A DNA stretch of 64,000 nt from Opitutales bacterium (GTDB taxonomy: Bacteria; Verrucomicrobiota; Verrucomicrobiia; Opitutales; JABSRG01). How positions within the stretch are numbered: the first letter of the stretch is position 1; each line of letters opens with the position of its first letter. A program made the translations under genes and the position numbers. The stretch covers positions 1 to 64,000 of the forward strand of contig JANQKZ010000036.1 in the NCBI GenBank assembly GCA_028280845.1, in the 5' to 3' direction. This document shows positions 39,912 through 49,803 of this stretch, piece after piece. The notes under the pieces are model-generated. The model had not been told where the DNA came from. It was given only the letters and a program-made list of their open reading frames with translations, and made no database searches.

Positions 39912-41232
39912 CGGAATATACCGGCGAATGCCAGGGTTTGGGTTGATAGGGGTAACGATTTGCTACCGTTTCATTCAGAGTGAGTCCCAGACCGGGGCGA
40001 TCAGGTAAAGCGGCGTACCCATCAACCGCCTCATACAGGCCACCATTAAAAAGGTCCTTCCAGAATGGGGTTTGCCCGCTACCCGTCTCCAGGATCACAG
40101 CATTGGCAGTGGCTGCACACACATGCATGGAGGCCACCGTGGACACCTCGCTCTGCGGGTTATGGGGGGCCAGGTCAACCCTGAAGGATTCGGCCAAAGC
40201 TGCTATTTTCCGCATCTCGGTGATCCCCCCGCAATGAACAATGTCTGGCTGGACATAATCCACGAGATGGCGGGAAACAAGGTCGTTGAACTCATACTTG
40301 GTCAACAGCCGCTCCCCGGTAGCCAAGGGCACGCTCGTGCTTTGCCGAAGGCGTTCCCACTCCGGAATGACTTCAAGCTGCCCGGGCTCTTCGACCCACA
40401 TGGGCTTGTAGGCTTCCGCCTCCTGGCAAAAATCGCGGGCCATGGGCGGAGTTGCCTGACCGTGAAGCTCGCATAGAATATCGAACTCCCAACCCACGGC
40501 TTCTCGAACCGCATGCAGAAGTTCAATTCCGTAGCGCACATTTAAATTCGGCTCCACTACCCGGCCACGGGTTGGAAGAAAATTACTTTTGCAGGCGGTG
40601 TACCCGGCCTCCTTCACTGCCAGCCACTTCTTCACCTCGGCCTCAATCCAACCATCCGCCCTTGCCTCGACATTAAAACCGGGCTTCCGCTCCTCCCAGA
40701 TTTTGTGCTCCGTCCGGCTATTATGCCGATGGAAGTTTGCGTTGGTGTAAACCCGAATGCGGTCCCTGGCCTTGCCTCCTAACAATTGCCAGATCGGCAC
40801 TCCCAGGGCCTGTCCTAAAATATCCCACAGGGCAATATCTACCGCACTGATAGCAGACATCAGGATTGGCCCACCACGATATCGGGGCCCCCTGAACATG
40901 CCCTGCCAGTGGCGTTCAATCTCGGTCGGGTCCTTGCCCACCAAATACCGCTTGTGCTCCTGGATTGCCGCCTCCACCGACTTGGCTTTGGCAGTCATGG
41001 TACCATCCCCCAATCCAACCAGCCCCTGGTTCGTGTAGAGCTTGACGAAGACCCAGTTTTCATCATTCCCCGAGTCCACCACAAAGGTCCTCAGGTCCGT
41101 AACTTTCAATCCGAGGTCAAAAGCCTTTTCCGCCGCCTCGATCAAGGGGGCATCCACCCCCTTTCCCCGAAGGGGGTGTCCAGCCAAAAGGCCGGCTCCA
41201 AGTGAGGAAGTGAGAAATCGACGTCTATTCAT
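39889..41232 (-). CDS. Enolase-superfamily dehydratase (mandelate racemase family, sugar-acid dehydratase-like) with twin-arginine signal
   Basis: 447 aa; MNRRRFLTSSLGAGLLAG (Tat-like), IHLLGGKARDRIRVYTN region, DYVQPDIVHCGGITEMRKIAALAE. Confidence 0.9.
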   Translation of the reverse strand: MNRRRFLTSSLGAGLLAGHPLRGKGVDAPLIEAAEKAFDLGLKVTDLRTFVVDSGNDENWVFVKLYTNQGLVGLGDGTMTAKAKSVEAAIQEHKRYLVGKDPTEIERHWQGMFRGPRYRGGPILMSAISAVDIALWDILGQALGVPIWQLLGGKARDRIRVYTNANFHRHNSRTEHKIWEERKPGFNVEARADGWIEAEVKKWLAVKEAGYTACKSNFLPTRGRVVEPNLNVRYGIELLHAVREAVGWEFDILCELHGQATPPMARDFCQEAEAYKPMWVEEPGQLEVIPEWERLRQSTSVPLATGERLLTKYEFNDLVSRHLVDYVQPDIVHCGGITEMRKIAALAESFRVDLAPHNPQSEVSTVASMHVCAATANAVILETGSGQTPFWKDLFNGGLYEAVDGYAALPDRPGLGLTLNETVANRYPYQPKPWHSPVYSDGAVADR

Positions 41233-41310
41233 GGAACACCAGGGTATCGAGATAATGTATGCAGAGTTTCTGGCTCATCATGTTGAAATATTATTGTTTT
41301 TTTCAATTTT

Positions 41311-41349
41311 TTTCATGAAAATAATTTTCTTATTTTTCATTCCATGAAA
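41311..41349. promoter_or_regulatory. TTTCATGAAA operator (41311-41320) plus TTCCATGAAA (41340-41349) in divergent promoter
   Basis: Exact 10-bp palindrome between the divergent dehydratase and PhoD genes. Confidence 0.55.
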
Positions 41350-41385
41350 CTGCTGGGAAACAGAGAATGGTACTACACGTTATTC

Positions 41386-42858
41386 ATGAAAGCCCAGCCA
41401 AAGATAATCTGGATATACTCACTCCGGGGGCCAATCGCGCTAATCTGTATTCAACTTGGACTAACGATGTGGGCCTGGCCTGCCCCGGCCCCCGAACCGA
41501 CCCGGTCGGAAATCGGAACTCCGCGAGTCATCAATGGCCCGATGATTGGCTATGTCACGCCCGAACTCATCACAGTGTGGGCCCGGGTCACAGGCCCCTA
41601 CCCCTTTTCTGTGCGCTTCTCTGAGTATCCGGACATGAGAGCCGCCCGCGAGACAGCAGTCGAGGTTCCCGGGATGAAACGGGATTTTGCGGTGATTGCC
41701 CGGATGGAAGGGTTGAAACCGGGGACAACTTACTACTACCAAGCGTTGGTGAACGGGGAGCCCCCCAAATACCTGGACGCCGGGAAGGTGTTCCAAGTGA
41801 AGACCGCTCCGGCCCCCGGAAACCGGGCCCGGTTCACGGTGGGCTTTGGTTCCTGTGCGAGGACAGCCAAAGATCCTCACCAGCCCATATGGCAGGTGGT
41901 CCGGGACAAGGGGCCAGACTTATTTTTCTGGCTCGGTGATAATATTTATGGGGATACCCTTTATCGAACTTTTCTGGAAGAGGAATGGCAGTACCAGCGC
42001 CGGGTTCCCCTCCTTCAGCCGATACTGCGGTCCACACCCCAGCTGGCCACCTGGGATGACCATGACTACGGCCTCAATGGGCATGACCGGGAAAATCCCA
42101 TCAAGGAGATGGCCCTGGACGTGTTCAAAAATTATTGGGCAAACCCGGCTTACGGCTTGGCAGATGCCCCCGGGGTGTTTTTTCACTATGCGTACGGGGG
42201 GGTGGACTTCTTTTTTCTCGATGGCCGAACCTACCGGGATCCTGCCACGGTAGAAGACGGGCCAGGGAAGACCTTTTTGGGCCCTGCTCAATTGGCATGG
42301 CTTCAAAATGGACTTCAAAACAGCGATGCCCCGTTTAAAGTCATCATTTGCGGCTCAGGGTGGACCACTTTGAAGGGCCCGCATGAAGACACCTGGGGAT
42401 CCGCCCTGACTGAGCGCAATGCCTTGTTTAATTTTATCCGGGATAAGAACATAAATGGTGTGGTCCTGTTAAGCGGGGATACGCATCAGGCGGAATTAAA
42501 TTGCATCCCATGGTCCAACCACGGTGGCTATGATCTTTATGAAATGGTCAGTTCCCCCTTGGCCCAAGGCACTTCCAGCAAGATCCAAAGGCAGATTGAC
42601 GAAATATATATCCGGGAGTTTTACCAGGATGCTCCTAATTTCGGTTACCTGAGCTTCGATCTCTCCTTGGATGATCCGGAACTGCGCTTTGTCCCCATAG
42701 ATATATTCGGGGAGCAGGGATTTGATGAATTTCACATCCGGGCCTCGGACCTGGTAAACGGTAAAAAAACCTGGCCGGAAAAAATTGATCCCGGAGAAGC
42801 CCGTAAAAGAGAAATGGGCTATTATCCGGATTTAACCCTGGAGGACATCAAGTTATAG
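41386..42858 (+). CDS. Alkaline phosphatase D (PhoD) family protein, exported
   Basis: GFGSCARTAKDPHQPIW, FWLGDNIYGDTLY, TWDDHDYGLNGHD, LLSGDTHQAE. Start 41386 (MKAQPKIIW...) preferred over 41344, which lies inside a palindrome. Confidence 0.9.
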   Translation: MKAQPKIIWIYSLRGPIALICIQLGLTMWAWPAPAPEPTRSEIGTPRVINGPMIGYVTPELITVWARVTGPYPFSVRFSEYPDMRAARETAVEVPGMKRDFAVIARMEGLKPGTTYYYQALVNGEPPKYLDAGKVFQVKTAPAPGNRARFTVGFGSCARTAKDPHQPIWQVVRDKGPDLFFWLGDNIYGDTLYRTFLEEEWQYQRRVPLLQPILRSTPQLATWDDHDYGLNGHDRENPIKEMALDVFKNYWANPAYGLADAPGVFFHYAYGGVDFFFLDGRTYRDPATVEDGPGKTFLGPAQLAWLQNGLQNSDAPFKVIICGSGWTTLKGPHEDTWGSALTERNALFNFIRDKNINGVVLLSGDTHQAELNCIPWSNHGGYDLYEMVSSPLAQGTSSKIQRQIDEIYIREFYQDAPNFGYLSFDLSLDDPELRFVPIDIFGEQGFDEFHIRASDLVNGKKTWPEKIDPGEARKREMGYYPDLTLEDIKL

Positions 42859-42915
42859 GCCGTTTTTGAGGATAAATTAAAAAAAAATCGCACTTATCCT
42901 TTGAAATTTTGAAAT

Positions 42916-42925
42916 TTCCATGAAA
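42916..42925. promoter_or_regulatory. TTCCATGAAA operator-like site upstream of the LacI-type gene (possible autoregulation)
   Basis: aaatTTCCATGAAAttg about 40 nt before the proposed ATT start. Confidence 0.5.
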
Positions 42926-42965
42926 TTGAATCACGTCTGTAACATGCACAAACCAAGGATCAACC

Positions 42966-44057
42966 ATTAGTAAAGTAACCTTAACCGACGTCGCTCGAGA
43001 GGCTGGAGTCGCTCTAGGAACTGCTTCTCGGGTCATAAATAACCGCCCGAATGTTAACGAGGATGCCCGTCGTCGAGTCTTGAAAGCCGCGAAGGAGTTA
43101 AATTATATCTCCCTCCGCAAGCGCAAGGCCGCTCAAAATGGCGCAGATTCCGGTTCGGGTATCGGAGCAAAGTTGGGTAACATCGGCGTGGTCATTTTCG
43201 GGATGGAGCGATCCTTCGTCCAATTACCGATTACAGCTGAAGCCATTCAGGGGGTGGAACGGCAAATCACACGGATGAACCGCAATATGCTGCTGGCTAA
43301 CGTCCCCCAGTTGGAACAATCTCCGGCCTTCATGATAGATAACTCGGTAGAGGGCCTGGTGCTCCGGTGCCCCCCCGCCGGAGCGTTTCCATCCCCGGAA
43401 GAGAATGAGTTTATTCGCCTGGTGCATCGCTACCCCGCCGTCTGGCTCTTCAACAAGCCGGAAAATGGCCACGGGGACCTGTGCGGGTACGACACCGCAA
43501 AAACGGTCCTTATGGCGGTTAACCATTACAAGGAGATGGGGCATAAGCATATTGCTTTTATCAATCCGCGTCCGGGTAACTTACTCTTGGAGCAATTGAA
43601 AAAGCACTTTTTCTTTGAGGCCCCTAAGGCGGGTCTCAAAACCACTTTACTTGAAAAAGAACGGGCAGACCCCATCACCTGGCCACTGCCTGCCATTCAA
43701 GATGTTCACTATGTGAAACCCCTCCTTGAGCAACTGAAAGCCATGCCGAAAAAGCAGAGGCCCACGGGCCTGTTTGTCGGGGGAGACTCCATCGCTGTCC
43801 AGATTTATATCGCGGCGGAATCGATGGGCCTGAAGGTGGGTAAAGATTTGAGTATTATTTCCGTCAATAACGAGAAGACCTTGACCAATATCCTGAATCC
43901 GGAGCTGACCACCGTAGACGTCTTTTCCGAGGTAGTGGGCCATCGGGCGGTGGATCAATTAATTTGGCGTCTCCAACACCCGGAGGTTACCCAGGAAATG
44001 CGAGTCCTCGTGGCACCCAGTCTGAAGGTTGGCAAATCCGTGAAGAAATTGAACTAG
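42966..44057 (+). CDS. LacI family transcriptional regulator, proposed ATT start codon
   Basis: Extending the 43080 ORF upstream gives (I/M)SKVTLTDVAREAGVALGTASRVINNRPNVNEDARRRVLKAAKELNYISLRKRK, the full LacI HTH; in-frame stop TGA just upstream at 42928 region; AAGGA SD at 42955-42959, 6 nt before ATT; no in-frame ATG/GTG/TTG precedes the HTH. Confidence 0.85.
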   Translation: MSKVTLTDVAREAGVALGTASRVINNRPNVNEDARRRVLKAAKELNYISLRKRKAAQNGADSGSGIGAKLGNIGVVIFGMERSFVQLPITAEAIQGVERQITRMNRNMLLANVPQLEQSPAFMIDNSVEGLVLRCPPAGAFPSPEENEFIRLVHRYPAVWLFNKPENGHGDLCGYDTAKTVLMAVNHYKEMGHKHIAFINPRPGNLLLEQLKKHFFFEAPKAGLKTTLLEKERADPITWPLPAIQDVHYVKPLLEQLKAMPKKQRPTGLFVGGDSIAVQIYIAAESMGLKVGKDLSIISVNNEKTLTNILNPELTTVDVFSEVVGHRAVDQLIWRLQHPEVTQEMRVLVAPSLKVGKSVKKLN

Positions 44058-44161
44058 AATCCCGGGCGTTCGCAGCGTGCTCCAGGGAGAGTCTGGTGCA
44101 CAGCAGTATCGGGAATAGGCGGAGTAGAGATTGCATCAGGCAGGACTGAACCGGAGCCGAT

Positions 44162-46663
44162 TCAGCCCTGATCAAGGATGAAGTTCTTCGGATCGTAAAT
44201 CTCTGAGGAGGGAGGCCGGGCCTTACCCTTCGTCCGGGTAAATTCCATGGCGTAGAGCTTTGTCCCGCGCATGACAAAGTGCAGGCGAACGGTTCTTCCC
44301 TCGAGCTCGCTCACGTCTGTTCCCTTGGTCAGCCATTCGACTTCCTTGTTGATAAAGTCTCCATTAACGTAGATGGCATCCTCCAGAGTAAAACCGGGAA
44401 TGGGCTTGTTGTTTTCGTCCCGAATCTCCACCTGGGCGTAGCCGGTGGCATCCGTATCGATATTCAGAACCAGGCGATTGCCTTCAAAAACAAGGGGTTT
44501 GGTTGTAAAAGATCCTCCCGTGTAAGGGGTATCAATGGAGACAAACCCATCAACGCGCTGAATGGCCCGATGGATGACCGGCGGCCTGGGCTCAGCAAAC
44601 CCGTCATGGTATGAACTTCGGGTAAAAGTATAATGATAGAGATCCCGCCCGCGTTGAGCAAAACCATAGCCGATATAAGGCCGATTGGCCGGATAGCCCT
44701 CATGCGGCCCAACCCCGATGTAGGTGGGCCGTGGATAGCGCTTCCAATCATGACCATTCCGACTGGTGGCCAGCTGGACCTCGACCAGACCGCTGCCGAG
44801 CTTCCTGTCCGGGTGCCCCAAGACTTGCCGGTTGGCCGGACCATCCCCCCAGTAATGGAAATAAAAAAGCGGAAATGCCAAGTAGACATCGGGAGCTAAG
44901 GGATACTTCATTCCGCGAGTGCTATAGACATCCGCCGCCAACGGGTCGTATCCCTCGGTCGGACCAAAGACTATCGGGAACTCCATCCCAAACCCGCCTG
45001 GAGCCAGGGGGCCATTGTCGAGATACCAGGGATCCAACAATTCGTTCTTCACCCGACGCTCCCTGGCAAGGGCAGCCGTGGATTCCGGGGTCATCGGATC
45101 CATCGGCCAGGGACCAAGGAGTTCTTTTACCTCAGTCAAGACCGCATAGCGTTCGGTCTTTCCACCCGGGGTCCGGCCATAATCCGTCCGGTGGTGCCCG
45201 ACGTAGACCTGGCGCTGATCATCATAAAACACCATACTCTGCGAACCTGGCCAAAAGGGGAGCGCGGCCACCTCATTGCGCTTAAAACTTAATCCATCGG
45301 GGGACGTGTAGACGAAGATCCCCCCCCGCTTTCTCAAACCGCTGACAAACTTCCAACGCTCCTCCGGCGGGGCGTTGGGGTCGATAAATACATTTCCCCG
45401 GGAGGCGGGTTCTTCCAGAACCACGTTGCGGGCACCCTTGTAGTCGCGCCCCAAATCAGGAGCGAAAAAATGCTTACCGTCCTCGGAGAAATGGACCGCC
45501 AAACTATTATCAGGGCCCTCGTGATAGAGACGAATCCGTCCATCATCATCTTCAATGACGGTTAACCAGCCACTGAATCCCGAAGCCACAATTTCATCCA
45601 TGCGGGCAGGATTGGCCTGAAAGGTAATTTGATCAGATTCATCGACCAGGGCACCATCCACAAACAGGTGACGTCGCTCCCCCAATTGAATAGGGGTTTC
45701 TATCTCCTTCCCCGCGGGAAACAACAGGGGAGGCCCTTTTTTCAGACTGACCTCCGGTAAACCATCAGAAAAGCGGCGGGAATAACTGCCGGGGGGGTCA
45801 AATTCACCTTGATAAACGAGATGGTCTGAAAAACGGAGCTCATCAAGAGCTCCTTGTAGCGGCCGGCCCCACAGTCCGTCTCTCCCGATCGAAAAGTAGG
45901 CCTCCTCCCCAAAAGGAAGCGCTTTCCAGTCGACCACCTGGGCCTCCCCCTGCAGTTTTCCATCCGCGAAATGGCGAAGAATCCGGGTCTTTCCATTGTA
46001 GGTAAAGGCGTAGTGATGCCATGCATCGGAGTGCAAGGCCCCGAACATGGATTTCAAAGTAAGTCGGGTCCCGGTGGATTCATTTTCCAGGATAAAGCTG
46101 TCAAGGTCGTGGTCCACGCTCAGGCGAGTCACCTTGTTTTCCGGCTCTCCCCGCGGACCACTCCCCAATTCAAACACCACCCCGGATTGATCGCTTACTT
46201 CATGCGGCTTGAACCAGAATTCCACCGTCCAATCAAATGCCCCAAGATTCAGGCGTGTGTCCGAGGCGTTGGCAAAGGGAAGCCGGCGCAGGTGAGCATC
46301 TCCGCTGGTAAAGAACGCCGAAAAGGCAGCGGACTTCCAAGTCATCGGCGGCATCGTGCGCCCTGCTGGAGTGGGCAACTGGACCAGGCCGAAGGTCTTT
46401 TGCTGTTCCTCGTTCCAATCGAAGACCGGGTTGAATGGAGCCGGCTCCGTGGGCTTGAGTGCGTTCCCGAAACGACCGGGAACGAGGTCCGCCCCGCGTC
46501 CCAGGATGACAAAATAAGAATGAGGTCCGGCATCGTTCAGGGGAGAACTGGGATAGGTCCCCTGCTGTTCGTCGAAGAGCCAGAGAGCTACGGTTTCAGC
46601 CCGGAGGAATTGGACTAAGCTGGTTAGGATCGTGACCCCTAAGATAAGATAAAATCGGTTCAT
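44162..46663 (-). CDS. Secreted LamG-like + five-bladed-propeller glycosidase-like protein (paralog of 36288-38738)
   Basis: 833 aa; RHLFVDGALVDESDQITFQANPARMDEI, WTVEFWFKPHEVSDQSGVVFELGSGPRGEPEN, C-term RLVLNIDTDATGYAQVEIRDENNKPIPGFTLEDAIYVNGDFINKEVEW shared with paralog. Confidence 0.75.
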   Translation of the reverse strand: MNRFYLILGVTILTSLVQFLRAETVALWLFDEQQGTYPSSPLNDAGPHSYFVILGRGADLVPGRFGNALKPTEPAPFNPVFDWNEEQQKTFGLVQLPTPAGRTMPPMTWKSAAFSAFFTSGDAHLRRLPFANASDTRLNLGAFDWTVEFWFKPHEVSDQSGVVFELGSGPRGEPENKVTRLSVDHDLDSFILENESTGTRLTLKSMFGALHSDAWHHYAFTYNGKTRILRHFADGKLQGEAQVVDWKALPFGEEAYFSIGRDGLWGRPLQGALDELRFSDHLVYQGEFDPPGSYSRRFSDGLPEVSLKKGPPLLFPAGKEIETPIQLGERRHLFVDGALVDESDQITFQANPARMDEIVASGFSGWLTVIEDDDGRIRLYHEGPDNSLAVHFSEDGKHFFAPDLGRDYKGARNVVLEEPASRGNVFIDPNAPPEERWKFVSGLRKRGGIFVYTSPDGLSFKRNEVAALPFWPGSQSMVFYDDQRQVYVGHHRTDYGRTPGGKTERYAVLTEVKELLGPWPMDPMTPESTAALARERRVKNELLDPWYLDNGPLAPGGFGMEFPIVFGPTEGYDPLAADVYSTRGMKYPLAPDVYLAFPLFYFHYWGDGPANRQVLGHPDRKLGSGLVEVQLATSRNGHDWKRYPRPTYIGVGPHEGYPANRPYIGYGFAQRGRDLYHYTFTRSSYHDGFAEPRPPVIHRAIQRVDGFVSIDTPYTGGSFTTKPLVFEGNRLVLNIDTDATGYAQVEIRDENNKPIPGFTLEDAIYVNGDFINKEVEWLTKGTDVSELEGRTVRLHFVMRGTKLYAMEFTRTKGKARPPSSEIYDPKNFILDQG

Positions 46664-47670
46664 GGTTTACTTTTCTGGTTGGCCATTTGGGCAGCCAGTT
46701 GAATGGCTGCCTTCAAACTCCGTGGATCTGAACTCCCTTTCCCCGCGTTCGCAAAGTCCGTTCCATGTTCGACTGAAGTGCGGATTATCGGAAGCCCCAG
46801 GGTCACATTTACGCCGTTCCAGATGCCCAGCATCTTGGCCGCGATATGGCCCTGGTCGTGGTACATCGCGACCACACCATCAAATTCTCCCTGCCACGCA
46901 CGAAAGAAAACCGTGTCCCCGGCATAGGGGCCGGTGACCTGCCACCCACGTTCCACCGCCGTCTGGATAGCGGGCTGGATCGTGTCAATTTCTTCGGTCC
47001 CAAACAGGCCGTCCTCTCCTGCATGCGGATTGAGGCCGGCTACGGCCAGTTTAGGGGCTTCAATCCCCAGGCCCTTTATCCCAGTAATCGCAATTTCCAG
47101 CACATCCAGGATGCGTTCCCTGCTTACCCGCGAAATAGCCTCGGCCAACGATACATGGGTGCTCACGTGGCATATGCGAAGTCCATCGGCCACCAGCATC
47201 ATGGTGACTTTTTCCACACCACATAGATGGGATAGCAATCCGGTATGGCCATCGAAGTGATAGCCCGCCTTATTCAGGGATTCCTTGTTGATTGCGGAAG
47301 TGACCATGGCGCCGACCGTTCCCTCCGAGCAGAGCTGATGGGCCCGGCTGATAAAATCGTAAGCAGCCTTCCCACACATCGGATCCACAACTCCAAATTG
47401 GTGGGTTTCCCGATCGACATTCTTCAGGTCGAGGACATCCAGGACTCCGGGCTCGAAGACCGCCTCCATCACCGTACCGATTCCCCGGATCTGCAAAGGT
47501 ACCCCTGTGATGGCTAACGCTTTTTCCATCAACCAGGCATCTCCCACAACGAGAAGTCGAGAGTGGTCGGTCAGTTCTCTATCTGCGGCGGCTCGAGTCA
47601 GGAGTTCTGCTCCTGATCCGGCTGGATCCCCCATGGTGAGGGCAAGTAGTGGCTTGTTGGTCTCCATCAT
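46660..47670 (-). CDS. PdxA family protein (4-hydroxythreonine-4-phosphate dehydrogenase-like; PdxA2 candidate)
   Basis: 336 aa; LALTMGDPAGSGAELLTRA, TSAINKESLNKAGYHFDGHTGLLSHL, VAGLNPHAGEDGLFGTEE, MYHDQGHIAAK. Confidence 0.93.
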   Translation of the reverse strand: MMETNKPLLALTMGDPAGSGAELLTRAAADRELTDHSRLLVVGDAWLMEKALAITGVPLQIRGIGTVMEAVFEPGVLDVLDLKNVDRETHQFGVVDPMCGKAAYDFISRAHQLCSEGTVGAMVTSAINKESLNKAGYHFDGHTGLLSHLCGVEKVTMMLVADGLRICHVSTHVSLAEAISRVSRERILDVLEIAITGIKGLGIEAPKLAVAGLNPHAGEDGLFGTEEIDTIQPAIQTAVERGWQVTGPYAGDTVFFRAWQGEFDGVVAMYHDQGHIAAKMLGIWNGVNVTLGLPIIRTSVEHGTDFANAGKGSSDPRSLKAAIQLAAQMANQKSKP

Positions 47671-48863
47671 GAGTGCAAAGCAAATGGTTTAGAGCTGGGT
47701 CCAAACCCGGGTGGCCAGGGAAAGCTGCTCGGTTTCATTGAGACGAAATAGGATTCACTTCCCCCCTTTCCAACTTCCAGGGTCACGGCCCCTTTTCCCC
47801 ATACCTTCGCCACCGACAAGGTGGTCCAACCAAGAGTGCCCAAAAGGGAGGCCGCAGTGGCTCCCCCTTCCACGTAGACGTGCAGGGGGGGGTGAGCGCG
47901 GATGATGGCCGTAGCGGCCTGGGTGAAATGGTTAAGTATGGCAGCGGATTGTTTATGACCGCTAATTCGGGGAGGAAGAATCCTTAAGGCCACGGATTCT
48001 CCCTTCGCCAGATGATTGGAAAGCCGTCCCACCGTCTTTAACTGCTCGGTTGAAGGGGAGTTCAAAAGGCGGTCTGCGGGCAATCCATCGACCTGGATCC
48101 CCTCCCCGGCCATGGTTGAAAATACTTGATGAGTGAACTCGGTCGTGCTGCCTGAAACATAAAATCGAATCGGAGGCACTGCTTTTCCATGGGGCATGGA
48201 GGAGGGCTCCGCTATTCGATCAGGTTGCCGGTCGAGAAGCGCCTCCAGGAAATCGGACCCACCCACCGCCAGGGTATCCCCATCCACTTGGCCGGCCCAG
48301 TAAGCCATCGCCTCCATGGTGTCGGCCTCCCCAATAAAAATCCCCTTCCGGGGCAAGATATCTCTAGCTTCTAATAACCCAACGGAATCCGTTCCGCTCC
48401 GTTCCACTAAGTCAAGGGGAGAGCCGGAAGACGCTGGAAAAGCCGGGTCCCGTGAGAACTCGGTTTCATCAAGCGGCCTGCCCGCCACCCGGTAAATCCC
48501 TGCTTGAATTGTTCGCCCCATCGAAGGATTCTGCGGAACGAGGAGGGCCTTTTGATACCGCCCATGAGCGAGAAAAGGCCGGATCTCTGGGAGCACCTGA
48601 CCCCGAAACAAGGAGTCTATCTTTTTAAATAAAATGGGACTCCCTCCCAACTGCCTCTCCAAGGTCATTAAGCAAGCCTCAGCAGCGGATGGTTTCAATA
48701 ATCGCGTGTCGGTGTTGATGACATGAATCGAGTCTGTCTCCCCATCAATCCGCCTCGGGATCACCATAGGCCCGTGGTGAACATAAGCGACCCAACCACG
48801 ACAAAAGGCAACCGCAGCTACTTCTGCGGCACCCGTCAGGTCATCTGCGAGAATAATAGCCAC
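47667..48863 (-). CDS. Four-carbon acid sugar kinase family protein (DUF1537/OtnK-OiaK-like)
   Basis: 398 aa; AIILADDLTGAAEVAAVAFCRGW, FKKIDSLFRGQVLPEI, C-terminal nucleotide-binding region with EGGATAASLL. Confidence 0.88.
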   Translation of the reverse strand: MAIILADDLTGAAEVAAVAFCRGWVAYVHHGPMVIPRRIDGETDSIHVINTDTRLLKPSAAEACLMTLERQLGGSPILFKKIDSLFRGQVLPEIRPFLAHGRYQKALLVPQNPSMGRTIQAGIYRVAGRPLDETEFSRDPAFPASSGSPLDLVERSGTDSVGLLEARDILPRKGIFIGEADTMEAMAYWAGQVDGDTLAVGGSDFLEALLDRQPDRIAEPSSMPHGKAVPPIRFYVSGSTTEFTHQVFSTMAGEGIQVDGLPADRLLNSPSTEQLKTVGRLSNHLAKGESVALRILPPRISGHKQSAAILNHFTQAATAIIRAHPPLHVYVEGGATAASLLGTLGWTTLSVAKVWGKGAVTLEVGKGGSESYFVSMKPSSFPWPPGFGPSSKPFALHS

Positions 48864-48868
48864 GGGTA

Positions 48869-49780
48869 TTAGACCAGGTTGAACTCAACCGCCTTTTGCT
48901 TGAGATTCTCGGCCCGGTCTCCGGGAGTATCCACCAGGGGAGGGGCGACCGTGGGCCCGCAGATCCCCATCAGGTGGAGCATATACTTCAGGTCGGCAAT
49001 GGCGTTTCCAATGGGCTTTCCTTTCAGGTAGACATCATTCAAGCCTGTGGCCTCCGCCTGGAGTTCCTGGGCCCGCATATGGTTTCCATCTCTGGCTGCC
49101 TCAAATATCTGCTGCATGGTCCCCGGAAGCACATTGCCCAGACTGGGGACAAATCCATTCGCTCCCAGCTCCATCGTACGGGCCGCAAAGACGGTGGGCC
49201 CGATGTAAACATCGAAGTCGTTCCGATCCCGGTAGCGAGTGATGAGCTGCTCCAGGCGCTCTGGTAAGAATTCAGAGTCCTTGATGCCCACCAGGCTCGG
49301 GTGATGGCTCAACCGTTCAATGATCTCGAGATCCAGGGAATGGTGACTGGTTTGCGGGATGTTGTAGAGGAGCAGAGGCCCACCAATTCCGTCGGCTAAA
49401 CGGATATACCAATGATAGATCTCATCCTGGTTCAGCGGATAATAGTGGGGAGTATGAGCTACAATAGCATCCATGCCTAGCTCCTGATAGCGTTTGCCCC
49501 GATCAATCACGGCCTCCAGACAGTTGCCCCCGATTCCTCCATATAGCATATATGCAGCTCCCAGGTGTCGCCTTGCCTCCCGAAACAGCAGTTCCTTCTT
49601 AGCCTCGCTGAGCGAAATAGCTTCGCCGGTTGTTCCAGCTAGCAGGAAAGCACGGATACCTGATTCGGCACAAAACTCCAACAAGCGGCGGAGCGCCGGA
49701 ACATCCACCTCAAAATCACGGGTCATCGGCGTGATCAGGGGAACAATTACTCCCTCATAACGTTTGTATTCGACCGTCAT
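48869..49780 (-). CDS. Dihydrodipicolinate synthase family (DapA-like aldolase/lyase)
   Basis: 303 aa; GVIVPLITPMTRDFEVDVPALRRLLEF, LLAGTTGEAISLS, LLLYNIPQTSHHSLD, LVGIKDSE. Confidence 0.93.
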   Translation of the reverse strand: MTVEYKRYEGVIVPLITPMTRDFEVDVPALRRLLEFCAESGIRAFLLAGTTGEAISLSEAKKELLFREARRHLGAAYMLYGGIGGNCLEAVIDRGKRYQELGMDAIVAHTPHYYPLNQDEIYHWYIRLADGIGGPLLLYNIPQTSHHSLDLEIIERLSHHPSLVGIKDSEFLPERLEQLITRYRDRNDFDVYIGPTVFAARTMELGANGFVPSLGNVLPGTMQQIFEAARDGNHMRAQELQAEATGLNDVYLKGKPIGNAIADLKYMLHLMGICGPTVAPPLVDTPGDRAENLKQKAVEFNLV

Positions 49781-49803
49781 AACATCTCCTGAATCTGGGC
49801 CAT

